Shown here in pieces: positions 22,895 through 31,876 of a DNA stretch of 32,159 nucleotides; within the stretch, counting starts at the first letter, position 1, and every line of letters starts with the position of its first letter. The notes beneath the pieces were generated by a model. The model was not told the DNA's origin, ran no database searches, and saw only the letters and a program-made list of their open reading frames with translations. The translations under genes were made by a program, and so were the position numbers. The DNA is from Planctomycetaceae bacterium (GTDB lineage Bacteria; Planctomycetota; Planctomycetia; Pirellulales; Pirellulaceae), in assembly GCA_947463915.1 (NCBI GenBank), contig CANHVO010000032.1:1-32159 (forward strand), written 5' to 3'.

Positions 22895-24676
22895 TCACTT
22901 CTTGATGAGTTCGAGATTTGCTTCCGCAAAGGCTTTTCCCATCTGAGCAAAGATTTTTGCGCTGCCGAAGTAGTGGTAGCCGCCATTGGATGCGCCCTTC
23001 AGTGCTTCTCTGTCTTTGGGTGAAAGGACTTCCTCCAAAGCGAGATCGAGCTTTTTTTGATCCGTCTTAGTGATTCCCTCAATCCATGCATCGATCGCGG
23101 CATAATGCTCAGAGGAGTCTGGGGAGTATTGGTCATTGGCATAAACCGCCAAGACGTTCTTCCCTTTCTTCAAATATTGAGTCTGTTCTTGATCGAGGAT
23201 GATGGATCTGTATTGCGGTTTATCCAGCCACCATATGTAGGTGTGAATCTTGTGTCCATTCAAAAAAACATGGAACCCCTGTCTCGCTAAAATCGAAATG
23301 CGGTAGGTATCGTAATCGAGGTTGTCTACTTCAAAAGTAGATCGCATGAGCAGGAATTCTTCTTTGCCCCAAAGTGAGGAATGTTTTTCCAAAGTGACAC
23401 CGCTATGGTTCCATACGCCCTTGCCAATGGGTGCATTGCCTGCAGTCCATTGGCTGTCATCGAACTCAGGCGAATACCATTTTTCCATTCCGGCGGGGAA
23501 TGTGATGTCACGAAATCGCCTATCGGTAAACTCTTTCAATTTGTCTTTCGATTCGGTGGCATCGACCGTGACGTAGTGCCAGTTGCGATCCTGTGGCAGA
23601 GGCTTACCAATCGGCGTCCAGAACTTATCCCATTTCCGCTGCGTATTGAGCGTGCCATCCGCTCTCAATGTGTGAGCCGTACCGACGATATTGTTATACT
23701 CACTCTGCTTGGGCTCTGCGGCTTCGATGTCACGATCCCAAAAAGGAGCGGTATCGACAGCAACTACATTCCCTTGGAACTCGGGCATGACAGCTGGAGC
23801 AGCCATGGCTTTGCGGAAGTTGACGTTCTTCTCGCCATCGACACCGAGTACGCCAATGACAAATGGCATCTTCGGAGCGGAAAGGTCATTGCGCACGTCG
23901 CGGATGAAGTGCGCCAAGAGACGCGAGTACTCGTCATACTGACCATTCGGATAGGTCTGGCCATCGACAAGATCGTTGAACCCCTGAAGCCATACAAAAC
24001 CCGCAAGCTCATAGCCCGCTTTAGGATCATAAGCGGGGCACACTCGAGCGGGATCCGCGAGCACCTTTTTCACGTGTTCAACCATCATTCGGTAAAACAC
24101 ACCTGATGCGGCAGCCTTGTCTTCCTGCCATTTCTTCCGATCCTCAAGCTTGGGAATGCCATGGGCCCCCTTGGGATGTTTGTCCCACTCATCTTGAACC
24201 TGCTTGGGCAGTTTATATGGCCCGGCACTAGGCGGACGAAATTCCGTGTTGAGCGATCTGCCGCCCCATGCAGTCTTGATGATCAGGATGGGTTCCTTTA
24301 GCTCTTTCTCCATGGTGATACCGAAGGTGAACTCAGGCCCAATCTTGCCGCCATCCTTGGTGGGTTGGTCTCCGCGTGCTCCGAAGCCTGCGGTCAATTT
24401 CCCCAAGCCCTCACCATTTGCACTGCCATCATAAGGCCCGGTCAAATAGGACATCCAGACCTTGTCGCATACGCGAGGCGTTCCATCGGGATTGCGCATC
24501 TCCTTGAGCAAGGGTGCCGTGGCTGGATCTTTGCCGATGTAATCAAAGGTCCGGATTTCAGCGTGTCCTTCCATGTTCGATTGTCCAGCCAAGATAAACA
24601 CCTTGAGTGGCTGGGCGAGGCAGTTTGAAGAGAGGACGCACAACAACGCTGTAGTAATTATTGTTTTAGTTGTCAT
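22895..24676 (-). CDS. Exported SASA-type (sialate O-acetylesterase-like) carbohydrate esterase
   Basis: This 593-residue protein has a signal peptide (1-21) and an SGNH/SASA esterase domain. The nucleophile block is VFILAGQSNMEGHAE with Ser33; further blocks are ILIIKTAWGGRSLNTEFRPP (Gly oxyanion block) and FVWLQGFNDLVDG (Asn block). The catalytic His568 lies near the C-terminus in GYHYFGSAKIFAQMGKAFAEA. Between the Asn block and this His an inserted beta-rich region (about 370-545) contains EKWYSPEFDDSQWTAG, FHVFLNGHKIHTYIWW and GKNVLAVYAND, which resembles a galactose-binding-like jelly roll. The enzyme probably removes O-acetyl groups from glycans in the periplasm. It follows the DUF1552 gene after an 86-bp gap, so co-transcription is uncertain. 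Confidence 0.9.
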   Translation of the reverse strand: MTTKTIITTALLCVLSSNCLAQPLKVFILAGQSNMEGHAEIRTFDYIGKDPATAPLLKEMRNPDGTPRVCDKVWMSYLTGPYDGSANGEGLGKLTAGFGARGDQPTKDGGKIGPEFTFGITMEKELKEPILIIKTAWGGRSLNTEFRPPSAGPYKLPKQVQDEWDKHPKGAHGIPKLEDRKKWQEDKAAASGVFYRMMVEHVKKVLADPARVCPAYDPKAGYELAGFVWLQGFNDLVDGQTYPNGQYDEYSRLLAHFIRDVRNDLSAPKMPFVIGVLGVDGEKNVNFRKAMAAPAVMPEFQGNVVAVDTAPFWDRDIEAAEPKQSEYNNIVGTAHTLRADGTLNTQRKWDKFWTPIGKPLPQDRNWHYVTVDATESKDKLKEFTDRRFRDITFPAGMEKWYSPEFDDSQWTAGNAPIGKGVWNHSGVTLEKHSSLWGKEEFLLMRSTFEVDNLDYDTYRISILARQGFHVFLNGHKIHTYIWWLDKPQYRSIILDQEQTQYLKKGKNVLAVYANDQYSPDSSEHYAAIDAWIEGITKTDQKKLDLALEEVLSPKDREALKGASNGGYHYFGSAKIFAQMGKAFAEANLELIKK

Positions 24677-24762
24677 GTTGATTGATTTGGTAGATCCCTA
24701 TTATTCTTAAGACCAAACAGTTAGAGCCATTCACGACTGCCCCGATGTAACAACGCTCCAGC

Positions 24763-26157
24763 TTAGACTCGGTCAAGACCGCCTTTGTAACCGGCGAACT
24801 CGTTGGTTTCGATGCCCATTCGTTTCAGGATGGTAACAAAGAGATGAGCGAGGGGGAGTTCATGATTGTCGGGGTCGCTGCGCCAACCTGTGTCATCCGC
24901 GATTCCGGCGTTGGCTTGGTTGTCTTCGTTTCCTTTTCCGAACTTGAGGTAGCGGCCATTTTGGAAGCCGAGGTTTTTGCCGCCGGCGGAGATAATGGGG
25001 TAGTTCCGCGAAAGGTGGAAACTGCTAGAGGCTGACCCGTGCATCGCGAAGGTGTTGTCGAGAAGCGTGCCGTTACCGTTGGGCTCGCGGGTGTCCTTGA
25101 GTTTTTGGAGGAAGCGACCGAATTCCTCTGTTTGAAAGCGGTTGTAGGTTCCGAGGTTGCGCCAGCCGTCGGGCTTCTTGACGTCGTGGGTCAGGCTGTG
25201 GGCGTTGTTGAGACCGACTGCCCGAGCAAGGAGATCCTGAGGCCCCCCGGTGTTTTCCCTGCCCATCATGTAGGTGGCGACACGGGTGGAATCGCTTAGG
25301 AAGGCGAGAAAGATGAGTTCGTAGATGGTCTGAATATAGGTACGGCTGTCGCGGACGGTAACTTCGAGATTCAAGTGGTCGGCATCGACTTCGGGAAGGG
25401 CCGTATCGATCCATTGTTCGGCTTTGTGCAACTTGACCTCGGTATCGCGCACGGAGTTGAGGTATTGCTCTAGCGTTTCGCGGTCGTGGCTCGAGAGCTT
25501 TCGGTTGAGCGTGTTGACGTTGGCGATGAGGAGGTCGAGCGCGCTTTTGCTTCGGGCAAGCTTGTCACGGGTTTCCCTTCCTTGAGTGACAAAGAGGAGA
25601 TCGAAGATTTCTTTGGGGCGGTTTATCGATGGAATGGGGCGGCCTTGTTGGTCGAAGGAAGAAGTATGAGTGGCCCGGGGTGCGCCAGTCCCAGCATTGG
25701 TAGATAAGACGAGGGAAGAGTGACGGGTGTGGCTACCGACGTGAGCGGCGATGATTTGGTCGAGCGAGATCGTGTTTTTGTAAGGTCCCTCGCTTCCGGT
25801 TTCGGCACCGGTGAGGTATTGGTCTGCATTGGCATGGCCGTGGACTTTACGAGCGGCGGGATGGGAAAGGCCGGAGTAAATCGTGATCTCGCTGCGCAGT
25901 GGTTCGAGGACATCGAGGACCTTGGTTAAGCGGAAGTCGCGTTCGCCTCCCTGGGGGAACCAGCTCCAGTCCCTCCAGGCGGGGTCATCCTTCCGGGGCA
26001 GGCCCACTCCATCCGGATGGTAGATGCTCACAAAGCGAGCCACTCTTTCCGTCGGCTCATTGTTGGCGGCAAAGGTCTCCATCCAAGGCAGGGCGAGGCC
26101 AATGCCGGCGCATTGAAGAATCTCTCTTCGTTTCAAGAGGTGGCGGTTATTGGTCAT
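24763..26157 (-). CDS. DUF1552 Tat-exported protein (second copy)
   Basis: This 464-residue protein starts with a Tat-like signal (KRREILQCAGIGLALPWME). DUF1552 features follow: ARFVSIYHPDGVGLPRKDDP, ITIYSGLSHPAARKVHGHAN, DQYLTGAETGSEG, ISLDQIIAAHVGSHTRHSSL, LEQYLNSVRDTEVKLHKAEQ, STRVATYMMGRENTGGPQDL and NYPIISAGGKNLGFQNGRYL. The ATG at 26157 overlaps the end of the DUF1592 gene by 11 nt, indicating coupled translation. A longer frame to 26310 would lie wholly inside that gene and lacks export features. Compared with the first copy it is longer in the signal and tail regions and only distantly similar, so it is not a recent duplicate. Confidence 0.92.
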   Translation of the reverse strand: MTNNRHLLKRREILQCAGIGLALPWMETFAANNEPTERVARFVSIYHPDGVGLPRKDDPAWRDWSWFPQGGERDFRLTKVLDVLEPLRSEITIYSGLSHPAARKVHGHANADQYLTGAETGSEGPYKNTISLDQIIAAHVGSHTRHSSLVLSTNAGTGAPRATHTSSFDQQGRPIPSINRPKEIFDLLFVTQGRETRDKLARSKSALDLLIANVNTLNRKLSSHDRETLEQYLNSVRDTEVKLHKAEQWIDTALPEVDADHLNLEVTVRDSRTYIQTIYELIFLAFLSDSTRVATYMMGRENTGGPQDLLARAVGLNNAHSLTHDVKKPDGWRNLGTYNRFQTEEFGRFLQKLKDTREPNGNGTLLDNTFAMHGSASSSFHLSRNYPIISAGGKNLGFQNGRYLKFGKGNEDNQANAGIADDTGWRSDPDNHELPLAHLFVTILKRMGIETNEFAGYKGGLDRV

Positions 26158-28816
26158 GGCCTTTTTCCTGATTGATCTTTTGATTGAACAAATTGCTATG
26201 AATGACGATGAAAACGAGATCATGCAGACCGTTTCCACGTTCTTTGAGTTCGTCTGCCATGTTGTCGATCTCGGCCCGGTCAGCGAAGGACATCGGGCGG
26301 CCCAAGGCATAGGTGCTCAATTTGTGAACCATCGCTCTTGCGAACTGATTTTGTCGGTCGGCCATGAGGTAACTTTTCAATCCCGCCACTCCGACCAGTG
26401 GTTGCTTGTTGTAGAGAACAGCGGTGGCATCGACAGGTTGGTCATGGATGGTCGTACGGAAGCGACCGATGGCATCGTAATTTTCCAAAGAGAGTCCCCA
26501 GGGATCGATCTTGGCGTGACAGGATCGGCAGGCGGCCTGGTTGCGATGATCGGCCATGCGTTCCTTCGGAGTCATCTTGAGAATCCGGGGGTCGGTCAGG
26601 TCCACCTCGGGAACATTCGGCGGCGGTGGTGGCGGTGGGTCGTGAAGAATTTTTTCTAGTAGCCAAACTCCTCGCTTAAGAGGATTGGAATCAACGCCGT
26701 TGGAATTCATCGTGAGGACGGCCGCGGTGGTGAGGAGGCCGCCGCGGCTGAAGCCGGGGCTGAGTGGGACTTTTCGAAAATCCTGCCCAGAAACGCCCGG
26801 GATTCCGTAGTGCCGAGCCAGTGACTCATTGATGACGAGATAGTCCGAATGGAGGAAATCCATGATGCTGAGATTGTTTCGCAGCATGTGGTCAAAGATG
26901 GCGAGCGGCTCGCTGAGAAGGTTCTCTTTGAAGGCTTCGTCGTAGACCTCGAATTTCTTTTGATCGACGACGAGGTTGTCTATGGCCTCGAGGCCCAGCC
27001 ATTGCTGGACAAAGTGTCGGGTGAATCGTTGTGATTTGGAATCAGCCAACATTCGCTCTATTTGGGAATCCAGAACGTCTGGCGATTTGAGTTTGCCGGC
27101 AAAGGCGAGATCGAGAAGCGTGGTGTCCGGGATGCTAGACCACAGAAAGAATGAAAGACGGTTGGCCAACTCAAGGTCGCGGATGGTGTGCGAAGCGGAA
27201 GGCGATTCGAATTCGGTTTGGACCAGATACAGGAACTCAGGTGAGGCCAACACGGTGGCGAGGACTTCGATCATGCTCTCTTGAAAGGAGGAGAAGCCTG
27301 GCCGATATTTTGAGAAGAGTTCGTGGTAGGGTGCGATGTCCTCTTCGGCAATAGGACGTCGCCAAGCCCGCGTCATGAAACGCGATAGGATCTCCCGGCA
27401 ATAAGTATCTTCATCATTCAGATTCGGGCTCTCGAAGAAGATGGCGGTGTGGGATTTTGGTGGCCAGGTTTCATAGAGTCCGGCTTCGACCTCGACATAG
27501 TCGATTTCCAGATTCACCGGATCGCCTTCTCCTCTTTTTCCGCTGTAGGAAATGTTTTGGATTGCAAGATACTCAGTGCAATTGGGGGAGCCTCCGACTT
27601 CGTGTGTTTTTCGGTAGGGGTTTCGCGGCAGCCCATCGAGCGGGACCTCAAAGGTGAGAAACTCCGGATCTTTTGCAGAAGCGGTCACCTCAACGTCCCT
27701 GTCAGTGATCGTTTTCGACATTTTTCCCTCATTGTTGGTTTGAAAGCCGAAATGCAATCTGAGGTTCGCTGACTGACCTGGTTGACGTTCGCTTGCACCG
27801 ACTCGAATCCGAACGCGTAGGATGCCCTCATCCGGAACCGAGTTGCCGAGATCGAGCTGGAATTGTCGGGATGGCGGGAGGACTGCGACGACGCTGGAGA
27901 CTGGGGGGACGGCGGAGGTGATATTGTCGGGTTTGAGATTCCAAACCCCTTGGCGGTCATCATCATCGAGGACCACGTAATAAGTCCATTGGTAAGAGAA
28001 GCCCTCACCGGTGTCCTTGTTGACAATGTGTGTGTTCCGGATTTTTCCGGCATCAGAAGGATTTTTGCGATGGATGGGCTTTTGTTTCAATGCTGCGGCC
28101 TTATCCATTGCCTCTTGCATCGGGATCTGCCAGGTCACCACTTTTGGGCGGTCCCCTTCGACAGTTGCTTTTTGAAGGGCCACGATCGCAATCTCGCGAT
28201 AGGTCTCGAGCTGCGTCGCCGACATCTGAAGATATTTTGAGCTGTTCTTGAAACCGTCTTCGGAGGTGATTTCGGGCGGGAGACCTGCTGTAAACTGAAT
28301 GTTGAGATCCAGCAAGTCCTGTAGGGCGTGGTTGTATTCGTAGTTCGCCATGCGACGAAAGGAGCTGTTACGTACGGCGTTTCCTCGGACCTGGCTGGCC
28401 TTTTGAATTTCAATCCCAAGCCATTCGATGATTTGCGCTCGGTCCTCGTCCTTGAGATGGTAATCCGGTTCGTCATCCGGCGGCATCTCGCGTTGACTTA
28501 AGACGGCGTAAATCTCGCCCCACCGGTCGATGTCTCCACCGGTGAGACGATTGGGATCCAGTTCGTCAACCCTGAGTCCTGCCTCGGACTTTTTTGGGCC
28601 GTGACAATCGACGCAGCATTTTGCGAAAAGCGGTGCAACGAACTTTTGATAGTCGTCAAGATTGGCTGTTGGCGCGGGTTCCGCTGCGCCAACCGGGTAG
28701 AACCATCCTGCTATCGCAATGACCGGCAACAAACAGGCAAGTTTTGTTCGAAACAGCGTCGCAATAAGGACTACATTTGTTCTGAAGTTTGTGAATGCCG
28801 TGTGTCCTTGAAACAT
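26147..28816 (-). CDS. DUF1587/DUF1592/DUF1588/DUF1585 planctomycete cytochrome-type protein (second copy)
   Basis: This 889-residue exported protein has an N-terminal hydrophobic segment (about 24-45, ending VGAAEPAPT), then a haem c motif CVDCH (Cys68, Cys71, His72) with GLRVDELDPNRLTGGDIDRW and QREMPPDDEPDYHL. It continues with FRRMANYEYNHALQDLLDL (DUF1587), RFMTRAWRRPIAEEDIAPYH (DUF1595), LANRLSFFLWSSIPDTTLL (DUF1592), GVDSNPLKRGVWLLEKILHD and a seven-proline run (DUF1588), and LSTYALGRPMSFADRAEID (DUF1585). A second CxxCH (CRSCH) lies in the C-terminal third. The ATG at 28816 shares one base with the S9 stop (TGATG), and the 3' end overlaps the DUF1552 gene. The reaction is unknown; surface electron transfer is inferred from the haem sites. 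Confidence 0.92.
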   Translation of the reverse strand: MFQGHTAFTNFRTNVVLIATLFRTKLACLLPVIAIAGWFYPVGAAEPAPTANLDDYQKFVAPLFAKCCVDCHGPKKSEAGLRVDELDPNRLTGGDIDRWGEIYAVLSQREMPPDDEPDYHLKDEDRAQIIEWLGIEIQKASQVRGNAVRNSSFRRMANYEYNHALQDLLDLNIQFTAGLPPEITSEDGFKNSSKYLQMSATQLETYREIAIVALQKATVEGDRPKVVTWQIPMQEAMDKAAALKQKPIHRKNPSDAGKIRNTHIVNKDTGEGFSYQWTYYVVLDDDDRQGVWNLKPDNITSAVPPVSSVVAVLPPSRQFQLDLGNSVPDEGILRVRIRVGASERQPGQSANLRLHFGFQTNNEGKMSKTITDRDVEVTASAKDPEFLTFEVPLDGLPRNPYRKTHEVGGSPNCTEYLAIQNISYSGKRGEGDPVNLEIDYVEVEAGLYETWPPKSHTAIFFESPNLNDEDTYCREILSRFMTRAWRRPIAEEDIAPYHELFSKYRPGFSSFQESMIEVLATVLASPEFLYLVQTEFESPSASHTIRDLELANRLSFFLWSSIPDTTLLDLAFAGKLKSPDVLDSQIERMLADSKSQRFTRHFVQQWLGLEAIDNLVVDQKKFEVYDEAFKENLLSEPLAIFDHMLRNNLSIMDFLHSDYLVINESLARHYGIPGVSGQDFRKVPLSPGFSRGGLLTTAAVLTMNSNGVDSNPLKRGVWLLEKILHDPPPPPPPNVPEVDLTDPRILKMTPKERMADHRNQAACRSCHAKIDPWGLSLENYDAIGRFRTTIHDQPVDATAVLYNKQPLVGVAGLKSYLMADRQNQFARAMVHKLSTYALGRPMSFADRAEIDNMADELKERGNGLHDLVFIVIHSNLFNQKINQEKGHDQ

Positions 28817-31095
28817 CACTGCTTTGGCCCTGGTGGAAGTGTGCGTAGGAAATGATTGGTGATCATCTGGTAGAGGTGCCGCGTAGTATTGTCGCCCTCG
28901 CGGATCGCATGAGTACGATTCGGATAAGCGAACATAGAGAAGGGTTTGTTGTGCTTGATCAACTCGTTGATTAACAACTCCGTCGTCTGGTAGTGGCAAT
29001 TGTCATCGCCTGTACCATGGATCAACAGAAGTTCACCCTGAAGCTTGTTCGCAAATGTGATGGGCGATCCCAAGCGATAGCCCTCTTCGTTGTCGCTGGG
29101 CAAGCCCATGTATCGCTCTTGATAGATGGTGTCGTAATAAAGTTGATTCGGGACAGGTGCAACCGACACCCCGGCGGTATAGATTTCAGGGTAGCGAAAC
29201 AAGGCGTTAAGCGTCATCGATCCGCCCCCGCTCCAACCCCAAACGCCTACACGCTTCGGATCTAGATACGGACGTTCCTTAAGCACTGACTTCACCGCAG
29301 CAGCTTGGTCGGCCGAAGCAAGAATACCAATCTGGCGATATACACTTTTTCGCCATTTGCGTCCGCGAGGCGCGGGTGTGCCTCGGTTGTCAAAGCTCAT
29401 CACAACATAGCCTTTTTGTGCGAGCATATTATGCCACAACATCTGATCTCCGCCCCACTTATCCACAACGGTTTGACCCGCAGGTTCGCCGTAGACATAA
29501 ACGATCAGTGGATACTTTTTCGATGGATCATGATCTGGCGGCAGAATGCACCAGGCGTCGAGCTCAACCCCCTCACCGATGTCGACGCGAAAGAACTCAC
29601 TCGTAGGCAACTGCAACGCCTTAACCTGATCGCGAAGTCTTGAGTTGGCTTCGGCGACGAACTGCGTTGCGTGATCGCTTAGACGGACTACCTCGGTCGT
29701 GGGTGGCGAAGTGAGTGTAGACGATGTGGCCAATGCCATTTTGCGATCGGGCGAAAGAACGTAACGATGCATCCCGGTCTTGGTCTCTGGTGTAACGCGT
29801 TGCAACTGGCTGCCATCGAAATGCACACGATAGAGATACAACTGGGTAGCGTTAGAAGGGGAAGCATAGAAATAGATCCATTGGGCGTCGTCATCAATGC
29901 CAAGTATCTCCATGACATCAAAATCACCAGAAGTCACAGGCTTGACGGATTTGTTAGCGACGGAAGCGAGATAGATATGCTGCCATCCATCTCGTTCGCT
30001 TAACCAAGCGAACTGCGACCGGTCGGCAAGCCAGTGGAGGGTGTCTTGAACATCGATCCATGCATCATCTTTTTCCGTCAACATCACATCGACATGTGAA
30101 TTGGTTGCGTTAGCGACATAAACGACGAGCTGGTTTTGCAGTCGATTCATTTGCTGGATTACCAACCGCGTTTCGTCGACCCACTCCATGCGAGGCAAGT
30201 AGTTATCTCGTTCGTCCCCGGGAATCGGCATCCATCTGGTTTTTCTACTGGAAAGTTCAATCACGCCGATTCTCGCAGCGGGGTTGATCGTTCCGACTTT
30301 TGGATAGGGGATATACTGAATCTTGGGATAGAGCGTTTCCGTGTTGTTTACCAGCGGGAATGATTCGATCCCAGTTGCGTCGATCTCCCAAAAGGCAATC
30401 CGTTTGCCATCGGGGCTAAAACGAAAACCGTCCCGATCAGCAAACTCTTCTTCGTAAACCCAGTCAAACGTACCGTTGATTTTGGCCGCCTTGGCTGTAT
30501 CGGTCAGTCGAGTGATCGAACGATCATTCAAGTTTTGAATGTAGAGATCGTTCTTGTAAACATAAGCGACTTGTTTAGCATCCGGAGAAAATTTGGCGAA
30601 CATGAGGGACGAAGCAGACGCATCACCGCCAACTTTCAAAAGTGTTTTGGACTCCATGTCAAGAACCCAATAGTCACCGCGCGTGTTGTAACGCCAAACA
30701 CGTTCCGTGTTCGTAAAAATCAGTAGCTTGGTTTTGTCGTGCGACCATTGGTACGAATCAATACTGAGCGGCTTCTCGGTATCCACAGGAGTCAGCATCT
30801 TGCTGGACACCAATACCTGTTCAGCCGCCGCAGCGGTAAGATCGACTCTTATGATCGATGTGTTTCCTGTCTTGGCGTCGCGTTTGATTCGCTCGAACCC
30901 TTGGCTGTCGCTCTGCCATTTCCCAACGAACGTCTCGCCATCCAAGTCGTTACTGTTAAATATGGAATCGATCGTAAGTTCTGCGGCCTGACGAAGAGGC
31001 CTTTCTTGGCCGCGAGTAACATCCGCCATCGAAACCATGTTCACAACGGCCGCGATACCAAAGAGGACAACAAATCGAACTGGATGACGGTTCAT
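28816..31095 (-). CDS. Exported S9B dipeptidyl-peptidase IV-like peptidase
   Basis: This 759-residue protein has a signal peptide (about 6-30), a beta-propeller (about 50-500) and a C-terminal alpha/beta-hydrolase domain. The catalytic triad is complete: Ser622 in GWSGGGSMTLNAL, Asp697 in HGTGDDNCHYQ and His729 in NRTHAIREGD. The DPP IV anchor for the free N-terminus is present as DWVYEEEFADRDG (Glu215, Glu216), so it should release dipeptides from peptides in the periplasm. The ATG at 31095 was chosen because it begins the signal peptide; an upstream in-frame ATG at 31173 adds no plausible export signal. It is coupled to the DUF1592 gene by TGATG and is the first intact gene of its cluster. 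Confidence 0.93.
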   Translation of the reverse strand: MNRHPVRFVVLFGIAAVVNMVSMADVTRGQERPLRQAAELTIDSIFNSNDLDGETFVGKWQSDSQGFERIKRDAKTGNTSIIRVDLTAAAAEQVLVSSKMLTPVDTEKPLSIDSYQWSHDKTKLLIFTNTERVWRYNTRGDYWVLDMESKTLLKVGGDASASSLMFAKFSPDAKQVAYVYKNDLYIQNLNDRSITRLTDTAKAAKINGTFDWVYEEEFADRDGFRFSPDGKRIAFWEIDATGIESFPLVNNTETLYPKIQYIPYPKVGTINPAARIGVIELSSRKTRWMPIPGDERDNYLPRMEWVDETRLVIQQMNRLQNQLVVYVANATNSHVDVMLTEKDDAWIDVQDTLHWLADRSQFAWLSERDGWQHIYLASVANKSVKPVTSGDFDVMEILGIDDDAQWIYFYASPSNATQLYLYRVHFDGSQLQRVTPETKTGMHRYVLSPDRKMALATSSTLTSPPTTEVVRLSDHATQFVAEANSRLRDQVKALQLPTSEFFRVDIGEGVELDAWCILPPDHDPSKKYPLIVYVYGEPAGQTVVDKWGGDQMLWHNMLAQKGYVVMSFDNRGTPAPRGRKWRKSVYRQIGILASADQAAAVKSVLKERPYLDPKRVGVWGWSGGGSMTLNALFRYPEIYTAGVSVAPVPNQLYYDTIYQERYMGLPSDNEEGYRLGSPITFANKLQGELLLIHGTGDDNCHYQTTELLINELIKHNKPFSMFAYPNRTHAIREGDNTTRHLYQMITNHFLRTLPPGPKQ

Positions 31096-31204
31096 GGGCT
31101 TGATTTTAACATAGGGGTATGGAAATTGGATTTGGAAAGCTGCCTTTTCGCCCCGTAATCGAAGAAACGGCAATCGTCCTTAAGTCGTATGGCCGAGCCA
31201 ACAG

Positions 31205-31224
31205 GCAAATCCGATTGGATTTGC
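31205..31224. other. Perfect 8-bp hairpin after the DUF6288 remnant
   Basis: GCAAATCC and GGATTTGC flank a GATT loop. It lies 19 nt beyond the stop of the decayed DUF6288 gene and 110 nt before the S9 start. No T run follows on the minus strand, so it is not a standard rho-independent terminator; it could be an old terminator or an operator. Confidence 0.4.
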
Positions 31225-31242
31225 GAGACTCCGCCAGGTTCA

Positions 31243-31795
31243 TTATCTTAGTCGGTCGAGTTCCGGTGTCTCTGTCGTCGCCTCGATAGCTAGAATCGTA
31301 TTCCGGATGGACTTGGCCTTCTGCTTCATCAGTTCTTCGGTGAAGTCCGGCTCGTCCTTTTCGAAGTAGTTGGCGATTTCGGTCAGTTCTGGAATGACCA
31401 CTTTGGCGTGAGTGCCATAGCTTAGCAGGATTTTCATCAGTTCCGGCGTTCGCAACTGGTTTTCCCCCGGGTTCTGCTGCCGTGTGTAGCGAACGCATGC
31501 CTGGATCCCTTTTTGCGATGCGGTGCTTGGCAAAGACGCGAAGCCCCTCCACCCGAATAGCATATGCCAACAAGTAAGTGCCAGTTGCATCGAAACCCAC
31601 GAAGCTGTCTTCCTCGTTTTCTGGCGGGCTTTGGTGCGGGTAGCTGCCGTCCCATCGACGTGCCAGATCAAAGTACCAAGTACCGAACTCCTTCATCCAC
31701 GCTCCAGTGGCGTTAGGCCCGGACAAAGCGACACTCGGCATCCCCCAGAGCATGTTGAAATAGTTGCCGCAATGCCCACAGTCGCGCTTGCGTTG
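31243..31795 (-). pseudogene. Decayed DUF6288-domain protein gene
   Basis: Two parts in different frames recall DUF6288 proteins of planctomycetes. The first (about 31795-31559) reads RDCGHCGNYFNMLWGMPSVA, then ATGAWMKEFGTWYFDLARRW, PENEEDSFVGFDATGTYLLA. It runs straight into IRVEGLRVFAKHRIAK, which in relatives, as I recall them, lies several hundred residues further on, so a large in-frame deletion is likely. At an A5 run (plus-strand TTTTT, 31510-31514) the frame shifts by one; removing one base restores KGIQACVRYTRQQN, continuing as RTPELMKILLSYGTHAKVVI and IANYFEKDEPDFTEELMKQK to the stop at 31243. The 5' part is also missing. The intact family is a large exported protein of unknown function. 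It cannot make the full protein. Confidence 0.78.
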
Positions 31796-31876
31796 GCCGC
31801 AAGAGAGCACAAAGTTCGCGAAAGAAAGACAGCGGCTCTGAAAGGATGTGGCTGTCACCCCCTCTTTCTCTTTCAC

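Noticed and set aside
23381-24106. 241-residue open frame on the plus strand
   Set aside because: It is antisense to the SASA esterase core and reads as low-complexity shadow without domain, signal or ribosome site.
26158-26310. Longer N-terminus for the second DUF1552 protein
   Set aside because: It lies wholly within the DUF1592 gene, has no export signal and would bury the Tat-like signal that begins at 26157.
26150-26659. 169-residue plus-strand frame
   Set aside because: Antisense to the DUF1585/DUF1588 part of the second DUF1592 gene, a typical shadow of biased codon use.
28817-28999. Longer N-terminus for the second DUF1592 protein
   Set aside because: It overlaps the end of the S9 gene, including its catalytic His region, and the hydrophobic export segment begins only after the ATG at 28816.
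31096-31173. Longer N-terminus for the S9 peptidase
   Set aside because: The added 26 residues are basic and aromatic with no family match; the signal peptide starts at 31095.
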